Below, in pieces: positions 51,976-60,452 of a DNA stretch of 64,000 bases. The notes beneath the pieces are model-generated. The model was not told the origin of the DNA. It ran no database searches and worked only from the letters and a program-made list of their open reading frames with translations. The translations under genes and the position numbers were made by a program. This DNA comes from Vulcanimicrobiota bacterium (GTDB lineage Bacteria > Vulcanimicrobiota > Xenobia > Xenobiales > JADMJV01), in contig JAHBVR010000012.1 in assembly GCA_019637395.1 (NCBI GenBank), positions 62,001 to 126,000 of the forward strand, read 5' to 3'. Each line of letters begins with the position of its first letter. Position 1 is the first letter of the stretch.

Positions 51976-52137
51976 AGGACCCGTCGCTTAATAACTCAGA
52001 CGTTTGGGCGCCAGCTCCATCCCCACCCGCTGCGTCGCAACTCCGCACCGTATAACCCGATACGCCTTGTCGTTGCTCCTTGCGGGAGGGGCGCCTCTGG
52101 CACCGAAACGCCCACCTTATTAAGCGCCGGGCCCCTA
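51976..52137 (-). repeat. Interspersed repeat, copy 2 (about 162 bp)
   Basis: On the minus strand this reads TAGGGGCCCGGCGCTTAATA, then AGGTGGGCGTTTCGGTGCCA, and ends GTTATTAAGCGACGGGTCCT, matching copy 1 at 21851-22002. The core is almost identical; the main difference is the stretch after base 45 (GGCGCCCCTCCCGCAAGGAG here versus a shorter form in copy 1). As in copy 1, it begins with the TAG stop of the gene upstream (the YbdK-type ligase). The hairpin near its left end is GGTGCC-AGA-GGCGCC, a different sequence with conserved pairing. Confidence 0.85.
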
Positions 52138-53289
52138 GATAGCCAGCGCCACCGGCTCCATGTTGAAGCGGAACTCTTCCATGAGGTGGTTGAGCACCGC
52201 CTTCAGGCTGCGGCTGCGCCGGTAAACCTGACGCTGACGCTGGGCACTGTTACCGCGCTCCAGGATGAGGTGGGCGCGGTGCAGATGGTGAGCGCAGCCC
52301 AGGCGTTGGGCGTGGCTTTCCAGGCGGTGGAACAGAGCGTGCAACTCCTGCCCCAGGCAGGTGATGGTAGCCTGCTCGTCGGTGATCATTTCGGCTTCCA
52401 GGCCCCAGCGAATGGCGCGCCACTTGTTCTCGCGCAAACGCCACTCGGAGGTGTGAGCGGGCAAGCGTCCCTGCTGGCGCTGCTCTTCCAGATAGGAAAA
52501 CAGGCTCTGCACCACGGCCACCAGCGCCATGGTATCACCCAGGTGAGCCTGGCCGTCACAAATGCGCAACTCCAAGGTGCCGAAGTGAGGGCAGGGTCGG
52601 ATATCCCAGTGCAGATCCTTGAGACTCCCGATGGCACCGCTGCGCAGCATCTGGCGAGTCAGATTCAGATAATCCTGCCAGTCGCGCAAAGGCGGAGCCG
52701 GGCCGGAGATGGGCTGGCTCTCGAAGACGGTGGCGCGCGAACTGGCCAGGCCGCTGTCTTGACCGTGCCAGAAAGGCGAGCTGGCTGAGAAGGCCAGCAG
52801 GTAGGCCAGATAGGGACGAGCGGCGTTAAGTAACTCGATGGCCTGCTGGCCGCTGGTCATTCCCAAATGAATATGCAGTCCAAAAAGATTCTTGTTCTTG
52901 CCGATCCACTGATTTTTCTTGAGCAGGCGGCGATAGCGGCGGTCCGGATAGAGATGGGCCTCTTGACCCAGACCGGCAAACGGATGGGTGCCCACACCGG
53001 CAATGGCGATGCCGAACTTTTCCGCCACTTCCAGTAAGCGGTAGCTGGATTCTCCCAGGTCGCGCTCGGCTTCATCCACCGTTTTACAGACTCCAGTGAC
53101 CATTTCCAGCATCGTTGAATAAAATTCAGGCTTGAAGGCTGAGGAATCACCCAGGGCGGCCAACAGCCGAGGCGAGACGGGGGCCAGGTCGAGCGACTTG
53201 CGATCCAGCAGCTGCACTTCGACTTCGACGCCCAGCGTCAGGAATTCTGAAGGATGAAAGTCCTCATTTTGAGTGGCTAGCTGTAGCAT
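52135..53289 (-). CDS. YbdK-family carboxylate-amine ligase (glutamate-cysteine ligase family 2)
   Basis: 384 residues from ATG 53289 (GGAG at a 9-nt spacing; TTG 53304 also possible). LTLGVEVEVQLLD carries the metal-binding Glu pair. GVGTHPFAG, NLFGLHIHLGM, HWDIRPCPHFGTLELRICDG and WRAIRWGLEAEM are GCS2/YbdK signatures. The family makes gamma-glutamyl compounds or related amides, but YbdK itself has weak activity. The TAG stop at 52135-52137 is part of repeat copy 2. No second gene is coupled to it. Confidence 0.93.
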   Translation of the reverse strand: MLQLATQNEDFHPSEFLTLGVEVEVQLLDRKSLDLAPVSPRLLAALGDSSAFKPEFYSTMLEMVTGVCKTVDEAERDLGESSYRLLEVAEKFGIAIAGVGTHPFAGLGQEAHLYPDRRYRRLLKKNQWIGKNKNLFGLHIHLGMTSGQQAIELLNAARPYLAYLLAFSASSPFWHGQDSGLASSRATVFESQPISGPAPPLRDWQDYLNLTRQMLRSGAIGSLKDLHWDIRPCPHFGTLELRICDGQAHLGDTMALVAVVQSLFSYLEEQRQQGRLPAHTSEWRLRENKWRAIRWGLEAEMITDEQATITCLGQELHALFHRLESHAQRLGCAHHLHRAHLILERGNSAQRQRQVYRRSRSLKAVLNHLMEEFRFNMEPVALAI

Positions 53290-53429
53290 GGATGCGCGCT
53301 CCAATCCCGTAAAATCGGCGATCGCTGACCGCCTCTAGAATAAAGCTTAAGAGGACGGGTGCCCGGTCCGTTAGGTACTCCAGTATGGGGCCTATAGTTG
53401 CCTGTTGCTAGGCCGGTCCGGTTGGCAAA

Positions 53430-53462
53430 ACGCAAAAAGCGCCAGGGAAGTCTCCCTGGCGC
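53430..53462 (-). terminator. Intrinsic terminator (minus strand)
   Basis: GCGCCAGGGA-AGTC-TCCCTGGCGC is a perfect 10-pair stem. On the minus strand it is followed by TTTTTGCGTTTT, terminating the endonuclease gene 25 bp upstream. Confidence 0.92.
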
Positions 53463-53487
53463 CCGACTGGAAGCGAAACCGCGGCCG

Positions 53488-54483
53488 TTACTTGCCCTTG
53501 GGGGCTTCCTGGATATCGCCGAAGTGGATGTGGGTCATGTCTTCGAGTTGTTTGATGGTCACGCGGAACTGGTCGAAGTTGGTGAGTTCGATGTGGTGCT
53601 GGCCCTTGGATTCTTGATTGATCAGGTCGTCCTGGTGCATCACGTAGGCGGCGCCTTGCAGACCGCCTTTTCCATCGGCCTCCACAGCCACTTTGTAGAA
53701 GGCGCGGGGGGTCTGGGTGGGCGGGTTGATTTTGCCCTTGTTGTTAAACTTGGGATCATCCTCTTGCAACACCGGGCCGGTGAATACGGTCACTTTCTTG
53801 TGCTCGTTGATGGCGCCGTTAAGCACGTGGTTCTCCAGGTCCAACCAATTCTTCTGATTGAGGTCGGAATGTTGGAGAGCAGCGTTGGTATAGACGAAGG
53901 TATCGTCCTGACCTTTCCCGGCGTCCGGTCCCCACATCGGGTCGCGGCGGCGCACCATGTGGCCTTTGTCGAAGGAGTTGTTGGAGTAGGCTTCGTTACC
54001 GAGCTGATACTTACGCTCGATACGCGAGTCGAAGACCCACTTGCCATCGCGCTCGTGCTCGACATATTGCGCGCCGTCCACGTTGACGGCGGTGAGCAAG
54101 GGCGTGCGGCGCTCTTTGTGCTGGATGACCGAGAAATGAGTATACTTCAGCTCGTGGCTGCTCGGGTCATCCTTGAGCGGGGCAGCCTGGGCCTCCAGCT
54201 CAGGGTCCAGCCTGGGCAGCGGCAGATCGACGCCCAGAAAATCGGCCTGGTAGCCCTCGCGGTTGGGGAAGTCGCGAAACAGCTCTCCACCCATCTGGTG
54301 AGGGGCTTCGTTCTTGGGAACGCGGCCCTGAGACCTGGCGAAATCGCGCAGGCGATTGGCGTCCTGTGAATGCTTGTGGTCGTCCCGGACGTAGCGATCG
54401 CTATGGCGTTCGTTCTTGGCCTGACCCTTTTTATGGTCATAGCGGGAAACGACATTCTGGTTATGGTTCAGACGGGTCAACAT
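53488..54483 (-). CDS. DNA/RNA non-specific endonuclease (NUC family)
   Basis: 331 residues. The catalytic motif is FDKGHMVRRRDPMWG, with DKGH (172-175) replacing the common DRGH; H175 is the general base. The metal-binding helix is SDLNQKNWLDLENHV (N209, E217). Residues 1-110 are polar and disordered, with HDKK-like stretches, and there is no signal peptide. Relatives are secreted nutrient or toxin nucleases; the lack of an immunity gene next door argues against a simple toxin. It ends at a strong terminator. Confidence 0.88.
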   Translation of the reverse strand: MLTRLNHNQNVVSRYDHKKGQAKNERHSDRYVRDDHKHSQDANRLRDFARSQGRVPKNEAPHQMGGELFRDFPNREGYQADFLGVDLPLPRLDPELEAQAAPLKDDPSSHELKYTHFSVIQHKERRTPLLTAVNVDGAQYVEHERDGKWVFDSRIERKYQLGNEAYSNNSFDKGHMVRRRDPMWGPDAGKGQDDTFVYTNAALQHSDLNQKNWLDLENHVLNGAINEHKKVTVFTGPVLQEDDPKFNNKGKINPPTQTPRAFYKVAVEADGKGGLQGAAYVMHQDDLINQESKGQHHIELTNFDQFRVTIKQLEDMTHIHFGDIQEAPKGK

Positions 54484-54597
54484 GTGTGCGGGTTTACCTC
54501 TCCGGGATCTGATCGCAGCTTATACGGACCGGGAGGTTAAAACTGTTACAAAAACATGAACAGGCCGGAGAGACAGGGAAATGTTTTCAGCAACTTT

Positions 54598-56241
54598 TCA
54601 GGACAAAGCCAGCTCGGCGCGATGATACAACTCCAAAAGCTCCAGCCTTGGCTCGACTCCGAAGTCGTTCTGCAGGCAGTTTTTCACCTCGCGAAAGCGC
54701 CTCACCACCTGCTCGGGCCGGCCCAGGCGCAGCCAGGAGCGGAAGAGCACGGCCACCAGATCCTGGCGTTCCCAACCTTCCTCCCCCACCCCCTCGGCGG
54801 CGCGCGCGCTTTCTTCGAAATCCCCGCGCGCAAAGGCCATATTGGCCTGGCGGCAGGCGAATCGTAAGTAGTCCTCGTGAAACTGGTCGCGGCGGCGCAA
54901 GATCCAGTCCTCGAAACCACCCTCTAAATAAGGCCCCCGGTAAAGACTCAGAGCACGCTTCAAATCGCCTTCCTCCAGAGAGTCGGCGCCCACCGAGCGG
55001 AATTCGACCACGTCGGACCAGAGCGGGAATTCGCGCGGCATGATCACAAAGCCGGCCCGACGCTCCAAGGGATCCAGAGTGCAGCCTTCGGGACGCAGGA
55101 TGGTACGCAGCGTGCTCAGGGCGCCGCGCAGGCTTTTGCGGGCCGAATCACCACCCTGAGGCCAGAATTCATCCATGAGCACCTCTTCGTTGCAGCGCAA
55201 ATCGCGTGAGCCCAACAGATAGGCCAGCAGCATACGCACTTTCTGCGACTTGAAGCGCCCGGCCGGCACTTGCTCGTTGCCCACCCAGACTTCAAAAGGC
55301 CCGAAGCTATGCACGCGCACCTTGGGCTGCTCCACACTGACGCTGAGTGGCCTGGACGAACTGGCCGAGAGCTTTTGCTGCAGGAGCTTCCGCACCTGGG
55401 CCGGGGCCAGGTGCGGCGCCGGAGGCTCCAGGAGGCAGGCGCGCCCTCCCGTTTGGGAGAGCAAGTTGGCGGCCAGCGCGGCGGCTCTTTCGGAGTTGGC
55501 CTCGGCCAGCACCATGAGAAACTGGTTCTCGGCCAGCCGGCCCAGTGCCTGGTAAGGCGCCAGTTGGCGTCGCAATTCCTCGGCCTTGGCGCGGGCCACT
55601 TCGGTTTCCAGCAAAAGCACCATCAGGGGACGGCCGTGCTCGCTGCTGCGCAGGCTTTCCCGCCGCAGGATGTCGAGGATGGCTTCAGCCGACCAGCTGC
55701 GCGTCAATGGGTCTACCAGCGAGCGCCTCTGCTGACTATCGGATTCCTCCCAGAGGGCCTGCTCGCTGCTGCTCCAGGACGAAGCCCGCAGCTCGGTTTC
55801 GGCGCAGGCGGCCAGGTCTTGCAGCGCGGCCAGATCCGTTTCGCTGAATTCCCGAGACTTTTGATCGAGAATGCACAGGGTGCCCACCAATTTGCCTTCC
55901 GGGGCGCGCAACGGCACTCCGGCGTAAAAACGCAAGTGAGGCTCGCCGCAAACGATGGGAAATTCACAGAAACGTTCATCCTGGTCGAGTTTGTTCAAGA
56001 CCAGCGCCTGGCCAGCGCGCAAAGCGTGTACGCAGAAGGAAATCTCCACCGGTGATTCAGTCAGAGTCGTTCCCTGAGCGGATTTGAACCACTGCCGGTC
56101 GGGCGTAACCAGGGTGAGCAGAGAGACGGGCACGGAAAAGCAGCGACGGGCCAGACGCGTGAGGCGATCAAAACGCTCCTCGGCGGGACTGTCCAAGATC
56201 GCCTCGCAGGTGGGTCCCAGCAGACTGCTCAGCTCATCCAT
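54598..56241 (-). CDS. GAF domain - degenerate GGDEF - SARP/BTAD regulator
   Basis: 547 residues. Residues of about 1-160 are a GAF domain (PVSLLTLVTPDRQWFKSAQG, FYAGVPLRAPEGKLVGTLCI). Residues of about 172-285 resemble a GGDEF domain (DPLTRSWSAEAILDILRRES, ALGRLAENQFLMVLAEANSE), but the GGDEF loop is replaced by LAENQF, so it is inactive. From about 300 comes a SARP-type winged helix (VRVHSFGPFEVWVGNEQV, RMLLAYLLGSR, DEFWPQGGDSARKSLRGAL), then a BTAD helical domain (FEDWILRRRDQFHEDYLR). The combination joins small-molecule sensing to a Streptomyces-type activator fold. It follows the HD-domain gene by 32 bp. Confidence 0.85.
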   Translation of the reverse strand: MDELSSLLGPTCEAILDSPAEERFDRLTRLARRCFSVPVSLLTLVTPDRQWFKSAQGTTLTESPVEISFCVHALRAGQALVLNKLDQDERFCEFPIVCGEPHLRFYAGVPLRAPEGKLVGTLCILDQKSREFSETDLAALQDLAACAETELRASSWSSSEQALWEESDSQQRRSLVDPLTRSWSAEAILDILRRESLRSSEHGRPLMVLLLETEVARAKAEELRRQLAPYQALGRLAENQFLMVLAEANSERAAALAANLLSQTGGRACLLEPPAPHLAPAQVRKLLQQKLSASSSRPLSVSVEQPKVRVHSFGPFEVWVGNEQVPAGRFKSQKVRMLLAYLLGSRDLRCNEEVLMDEFWPQGGDSARKSLRGALSTLRTILRPEGCTLDPLERRAGFVIMPREFPLWSDVVEFRSVGADSLEEGDLKRALSLYRGPYLEGGFEDWILRRRDQFHEDYLRFACRQANMAFARGDFEESARAAEGVGEEGWERQDLVAVLFRSWLRLGRPEQVVRRFREVKNCLQNDFGVEPRLELLELYHRAELALS

Positions 56242-56273
56242 GCACGCACCTTCTCGGCCTATCAGAATCAGAC

Positions 56274-57395
56274 CTACGTGGGGATTTGGCCGGTAGTCAG
56301 GCGGAAAACAGCGCGCGCCGTGCTTTTCAATCCCTCGAGCTGACTTTCCAACGAATCAGCCGGCACGTTCGCCAAAGCCTGGGCGAGCATTTCGAACTGG
56401 CGCGAGTTGATCTGGAAGCGCCGGGCCATGGCCGGATTCCAATGGGCCAGCAGGCGGTCGCGGTCGGGCAGCTCGGCCTTGGGCAAGCCCAATTGGCCGG
56501 CTATCTGCTGGTCGAACCGGGTATCTTTGCCCACGTCGGCCAGGAAGGTGGGAGTAAATTTCAATGAGCCGGCCAGGCCCATGTTCAGCTCCTGAGCTAA
56601 TCCCTGCACCGATTCCACGGCCATATCGAAGCTGTGGGCGTAGAAACCGGCCTGATCGGCAAAACGCAGCGCCAGTCCGTCGCGCATTATCTCGACTTGC
56701 TTCTCGGGGGGGAGCTGCTGAAGTAGTTCCTGGTAGACCTGGACTGAACTCTGGCCGTCGTAGCGGGTGCCCATGGCGGCTTTGGGCTGGTCGTCGAAGG
56801 GAAAGTCGCTACGGGCCACCAGAGCCTTGGCTTCGATAAACTGCTCCGGACTCCAGCCGAAACGCCCGCTCAGTTCCTCTTGCTGCTGCTCCATCCACTC
56901 CAACGTCACCTGGGCCCGGGCCGGGGTGCCCGTTTTGACTTCGCCGCTGTCCACCTGACTGCGATCGTCGGCGTCATGGAGCAGGGCGACCTGCTGGATG
57001 AACTGCTTGCGTTCGGGCGACCAACCCAAACCCTGGCCGAAAGCACCGGCTGCCTCGGCCACCACCAGCGGGTGATCAAAGTTATGGTAAGTTCCACTAT
57101 TGAGTGCTTGAAACTCGGTGCTGCTGAAATAGCGCGAGGCCAGCTCGGCTACGCCGGAGCAGGCAGTGCCGTGCCAGCTGGCCTCAGCTCCTCGGGCCAA
57201 CTGTTCGGCCTTAGGGTTGACCAGCGAAGCGGCCGGCTCCCACTTTAACGTCCTGGGTGGGAGATCCCATGGCTGAGCGCTCTCAGCCGAACATCCCGTT
57301 TCAAAAGTTGGCGCAGCCGCGGCGGAGTTTGCTCTCGGGCAACCCTTGGGGAGGGAGGTGAGGCGAGGCAGGGTCAGGTTGCTGATGATGGCCAT
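56274..57395 (-). CDS. HD-domain phosphohydrolase-like protein
   Basis: 373 residues from ATG 57395, with GGAG at an 8-nt spacing; an upstream start at 57821 is not supported. The HD site is YHNFDHPLVVAEAA and VALLHDADDR, followed by helices with FDDQPKAAMGTRYDGQSS. N-terminal 90 residues are polar and disordered (TSLPKGCPRANSAAAAP). There is no signal peptide. HD proteins hydrolyse nucleotides or phosphate esters and could act on a second messenger. It is the first gene of a likely operon with the GAF-SARP regulator. Confidence 0.8.
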   Translation of the reverse strand: MAIISNLTLPRLTSLPKGCPRANSAAAAPTFETGCSAESAQPWDLPPRTLKWEPAASLVNPKAEQLARGAEASWHGTACSGVAELASRYFSSTEFQALNSGTYHNFDHPLVVAEAAGAFGQGLGWSPERKQFIQQVALLHDADDRSQVDSGEVKTGTPARAQVTLEWMEQQQEELSGRFGWSPEQFIEAKALVARSDFPFDDQPKAAMGTRYDGQSSVQVYQELLQQLPPEKQVEIMRDGLALRFADQAGFYAHSFDMAVESVQGLAQELNMGLAGSLKFTPTFLADVGKDTRFDQQIAGQLGLPKAELPDRDRLLAHWNPAMARRFQINSRQFEMLAQALANVPADSLESQLEGLKSTARAVFRLTTGQIPT

Positions 57396-57591
57396 TGGGG
57401 ATGCTCCTTTTGGTCGCGGTATTCTCTGTGTGCCAAGCATGCCCGGCGACCGCCCCGAGATCGCAAACTGGAGGCCGCCCATGTTAACAGTTTGCAACAG
57501 TACTGCGGTACTGCTCCGGCGGTGACCATCCGGTCTGGGTTTCCGGCTCCGGTGCGCGGAGAATAGGGAAAATGGGCGTGGAGGAATTGGA

Positions 57592-57876
57592 ATGGTGAAG
57601 CGCTGGCAGGACGAAATCTTACTCGGGCTGGTTTTAATGGGATGCTCCGCCTTGGGCGGCTTTTTCGGAGCCAAAATGGCGCAAATCGACGGCTCGGAAA
57701 CCTTTGGAAGGCTGCCGCCACCGTGCGAGTCGATCATGCTCAGTTCCGAGCAGCCACCTCCGGTGATTGTGATTGTCGTGAATGACTCGCGCACTTCCGG
57801 CGCACGGCCCGAAGCAGCCATCTACACACTCCGGCAGCCCTTGAATCTAATTCAGAAAACCGTGAATTTCATTTAA
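57592..57876 (+). CDS. Small membrane-associated protein, unknown
   Basis: 94 residues from ATG 57592, preceded by GGAGG at an 8-nt spacing. It has one hydrophobic segment (LLGLVLMGCSALGGFFGA, about residues 10-28) that contains a lipobox-like LMGC. The remainder is polar (PPPVIVIVVNDSRTSG). The region from 57395 to 57592 upstream carries only this gene's leader. Function unknown. Confidence 0.6.
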   Translation: MVKRWQDEILLGLVLMGCSALGGFFGAKMAQIDGSETFGRLPPPCESIMLSSEQPPPVIVIVVNDSRTSGARPEAAIYTLRQPLNLIQKTVNFI

Positions 57877-57992
57877 GAATAGAAAGTTTTCCACTTATTC
57901 ACAATTTATACCCAGGTGGACTTATTCCGAGGCTCGCACTTATGTTCGTTTCGTGGTGCTTATGCACCACCTCTCAAGTATTATTAATAGAC

Positions 57993-58021
57993 TAGACATT
58001 GGGTTCTGGAACCTGTATCAT
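57993..58021 (+). promoter_or_regulatory. Promoter with a palindrome in the spacer
   Basis: TAGACA and TATCAT are spaced by 17 bp. Within the spacer lies GGTTC-TG-GAACC, a perfect 5+2+5 inverted repeat (58002-58013), a position suited to a regulator that acts on the spacer. Located 44 bp before the small ORF at 58065. Confidence 0.5.
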
Positions 58022-58064
58022 ATTGTTCTTATACTTTCGTGGGTCAACATTCTTAGGGGGAAAT

Positions 58065-58271
58065 TTGGAACCACTCAACAGCGGGCCATCGGTAGGTCCC
58101 AGCAACAAGATTCCAGCCCGGAAACGCAAGCCCAGCCCCGAATTCCTCACGGCTTTGAACCTTTTGGCAGACAGCTACGTAGTGGCCACCTCGCCGAAAA
58201 GCCTTATCGAACCCCCGAAAAGCGCGGCCGGACCGGCCAAAGCCGAGACCAACCTGGCGAATCAAGGGTAA
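58065..58271 (+). CDS. Possible 68-residue protein
   Basis: TTG 58065 with AGGGGG at a 4-nt spacing. The sequence runs MEPLNSGPSVGPSNKIPARK to FLTALNLLADSYVVATSP and ends NLANQG. It is basic and hydrophilic and its frame stays open. It ends overlapping the convergent glucosidase gene by 10 bp. The upstream promoter candidate supports it. The rest of 57876-58065 shows no coding pattern. Confidence 0.4.
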   Translation: MEPLNSGPSVGPSNKIPARKRKPSPEFLTALNLLADSYVVATSPKSLIEPPKSAAGPAKAETNLANQG

Positions 58272-60430
58272 TCTCGGCTTATCCTGGTCTCTTTGCGGCG
58301 GAGCACGATCTGGCAGGCCAGAGGCGGATCCAGAACCACCTGGTCGTCCTGCCAGTGGAGCACCTGGTCGGCGCGGCGCGCCGTGCCCTTGCCCTCCTCG
58401 GGAAAAATCCACCAAATGCGCTGTGCCACCGGCTCCTGGGTGGAAAGGCGGGGAGAATCCAGCGGGATGGCCCGGCCGCCGCGTAGAAAAGTGGGCATTT
58501 TCCCCAGCGGCGCCTGCCAGACTCGGAATGCCGGGCCTTCCACCACCTGATTCGACCAATAATCATACCAACTGCCGGGGGGGAAATAGATCTGGCGGTG
58601 GCTATGGCCGGGACGGGTGATCGGAGCAATCAAAATAGCCTCGCCGAACATGGCCTGGTCTTCGTGCACGGCACTTTCGGGGTCGTCCGGAAATTCGAAA
58701 AACAGCGGGCGCAGAATCGGTTGACCGTGTTCGTGCGCCTGGCTAGCCAATTCTTCTAAATAGGGCAGTAGCTGGTAGCGGCGCTGAATATGCCCGCGCA
58801 CGCGTTCTTCCACCTCGGGTCCAAAAGCCCAGGGCTCCTGAGCACGCGTTCCGAGCGCCGAATGATTGCGCATGAAGGGATAAAAAACGGCCTGTTCCAT
58901 CCAGCGCTCGAACAACTCGGCGTGGGTGTTGCCGAAAAAACCGCCGATATCGACGCCCACCAGCGGAGAGCCGCTCAATCCCATGCTGACCAGTTGGGGT
59001 AGAGTAAGGGCCAGGTGCTCCCACCAGGAGTGATTGTCGCCCATCCAAGAAATCGCCCATTTCTGGGTGCCCACGAAGGCCGAGCGGGTGAGCACCCAGG
59101 GGGTTTCCCGCGGTCGCAGTTGGCGCAGGCCCTGGTGGGTAGCCTGGGCCATTTGATGGCCGTAAAGATTATGCACTTCGGCGTGGACGGTCAAGTCCTC
59201 GCCGATGCCGCTGGGCAGACCCAGCGGCATCGGCAACTGCGAGGAGAAACCCTCAGAAAACGGGCTGGCGAAAGTGGCCGGCTCGTTCATGTCGATCCAA
59301 ACGCCGGCAATGCCGCGATCCAGCAGGAAACTCTGCTGCTCGCCCCACCACTGGCGCGCGTCCGCTTTGGCATAGTCGGTGAAGAGAGCGGCATCCGGCC
59401 AGCAATAGGCGCTAAAAGGTGAGCCATCCCGGTTTCGCAAAAAATGACCGCCGGCGCTGCCCTGGCGAGCCACTGCATAGGAGCTGTGCAGGTCGAAGCG
59501 GATGCCGGGATCGATGATGGTCACCAGGCGTACGCCCTGCGCCCCCACTTCTTCCGCCAGGGCGCGCGGATCCGGAAAGCGCTCGGGGTGAAAAGTGAAG
59601 CTGCGGAAATCATCCATGTAGTCGATATCCAGGTGGACCACGTCGAGGGGAATCCGGCGGCGCCGGAACTGAGCCACCAGTTCGGCAATCTCGCTCTGCT
59701 CGCGGTAGCCCCAGCGCGATTGATGAAAGCCCAGCGACCACAAGGGAACCTGCATGGGGAAACCGGTCAGCTCGGCCAGCCGGTGGCTGAGTTCGGCCGG
59801 AGTAGAGGCGGCCAACACATAGAGATCAGCCTCACCGCCCAGGGTGCGGATGACGATTTCGTCTTCGTGTTCCAGGCCCAGGTCAAAGCTGGAGAACCAG
59901 CTGGAATTCAGGAACAAGCCCAGGGCCAAACCTCGGTTCTGGGGGCTGACGGGCCGGTGCAGCATCAGGTAGGGATGAGCCTGATACATGGAGGCGATGC
60001 CGCGGTGATGGCCGCTGGAGGGCGGGTCGACGGTCCAATTGCAGAAACAGCCGGGATCGCGGCGCATGGGGCCCATGCGCTGGCCCAGGCCATAATAGGC
60101 GGCCGTAGGCTCGCGGCGCAAGCGCAGGCGAATTTCCTGGGAGGCGGGGCCGGGTGGCAGCTGATCGCCGGGGCGGGCCGGTAGTTGGCCGTGATAGTCC
60201 GAGAGCCGCGCCGGGCGACCATCGGGCGGGCTGGCCAGTTCCAGCAGCGTTCCCCAGTCCGGATGGTTCAGGGCGGTGCCGTCCCATTCGAACTTCGATG
60301 GCGTCTCGGCGCTGAGTTCCACCACGTTCCAACTGCGCGCCGGCCGGAAGTCGGTCAGTGCGTAGTGGAGGCGGTAGATATGGGAGTGGACGGCGTGATG
60401 GCGGTGGTGAGAGGCGGTACTCCAGGTCAT
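58262..60430 (-). CDS. Glycoside hydrolase family 31 alpha-glucosidase/alpha-xylosidase type
   Basis: 722 residues, no signal peptide. The nucleophile motif is GVWIDMNEPATF (D380) and the acid/base region SWMGDNHSWWEH (D465). FHQSRWGYREQSEIAELV and PLDVVHLDIDYMD belong to the GH31 barrel. The C-terminal beta domains are complete (YFPPGSWYDYWSNQVVEG). It would cleave alpha-glucosidic or related bonds inside the cell. Located 22 bp after the subtilase gene; a CGGAC-TTC-GTCCG hairpin lies in that gap. Confidence 0.94.
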   Translation of the reverse strand: MTWSTASHHRHHAVHSHIYRLHYALTDFRPARSWNVVELSAETPSKFEWDGTALNHPDWGTLLELASPPDGRPARLSDYHGQLPARPGDQLPPGPASQEIRLRLRREPTAAYYGLGQRMGPMRRDPGCFCNWTVDPPSSGHHRGIASMYQAHPYLMLHRPVSPQNRGLALGLFLNSSWFSSFDLGLEHEDEIVIRTLGGEADLYVLAASTPAELSHRLAELTGFPMQVPLWSLGFHQSRWGYREQSEIAELVAQFRRRRIPLDVVHLDIDYMDDFRSFTFHPERFPDPRALAEEVGAQGVRLVTIIDPGIRFDLHSSYAVARQGSAGGHFLRNRDGSPFSAYCWPDAALFTDYAKADARQWWGEQQSFLLDRGIAGVWIDMNEPATFASPFSEGFSSQLPMPLGLPSGIGEDLTVHAEVHNLYGHQMAQATHQGLRQLRPRETPWVLTRSAFVGTQKWAISWMGDNHSWWEHLALTLPQLVSMGLSGSPLVGVDIGGFFGNTHAELFERWMEQAVFYPFMRNHSALGTRAQEPWAFGPEVEERVRGHIQRRYQLLPYLEELASQAHEHGQPILRPLFFEFPDDPESAVHEDQAMFGEAILIAPITRPGHSHRQIYFPPGSWYDYWSNQVVEGPAFRVWQAPLGKMPTFLRGGRAIPLDSPRLSTQEPVAQRIWWIFPEEGKGTARRADQVLHWQDDQVVLDPPLACQIVLRRKETRISRDYP

Positions 60431-60452
60431 GCAAGGCGGACTTCGTCCGTCT

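Noticed and set aside
53488-54483. Toxin-immunity pair
   Set aside because: No small acidic gene lies next to the endonuclease gene, and no toxin delivery domain is visible.
57953-58486. Plus-strand 177-residue frame over the glucosidase end
   Set aside because: It runs over the convergent glucosidase gene and has Arg/Gln/His-rich shadow composition. A shorter frame (58065-58271) fits better.
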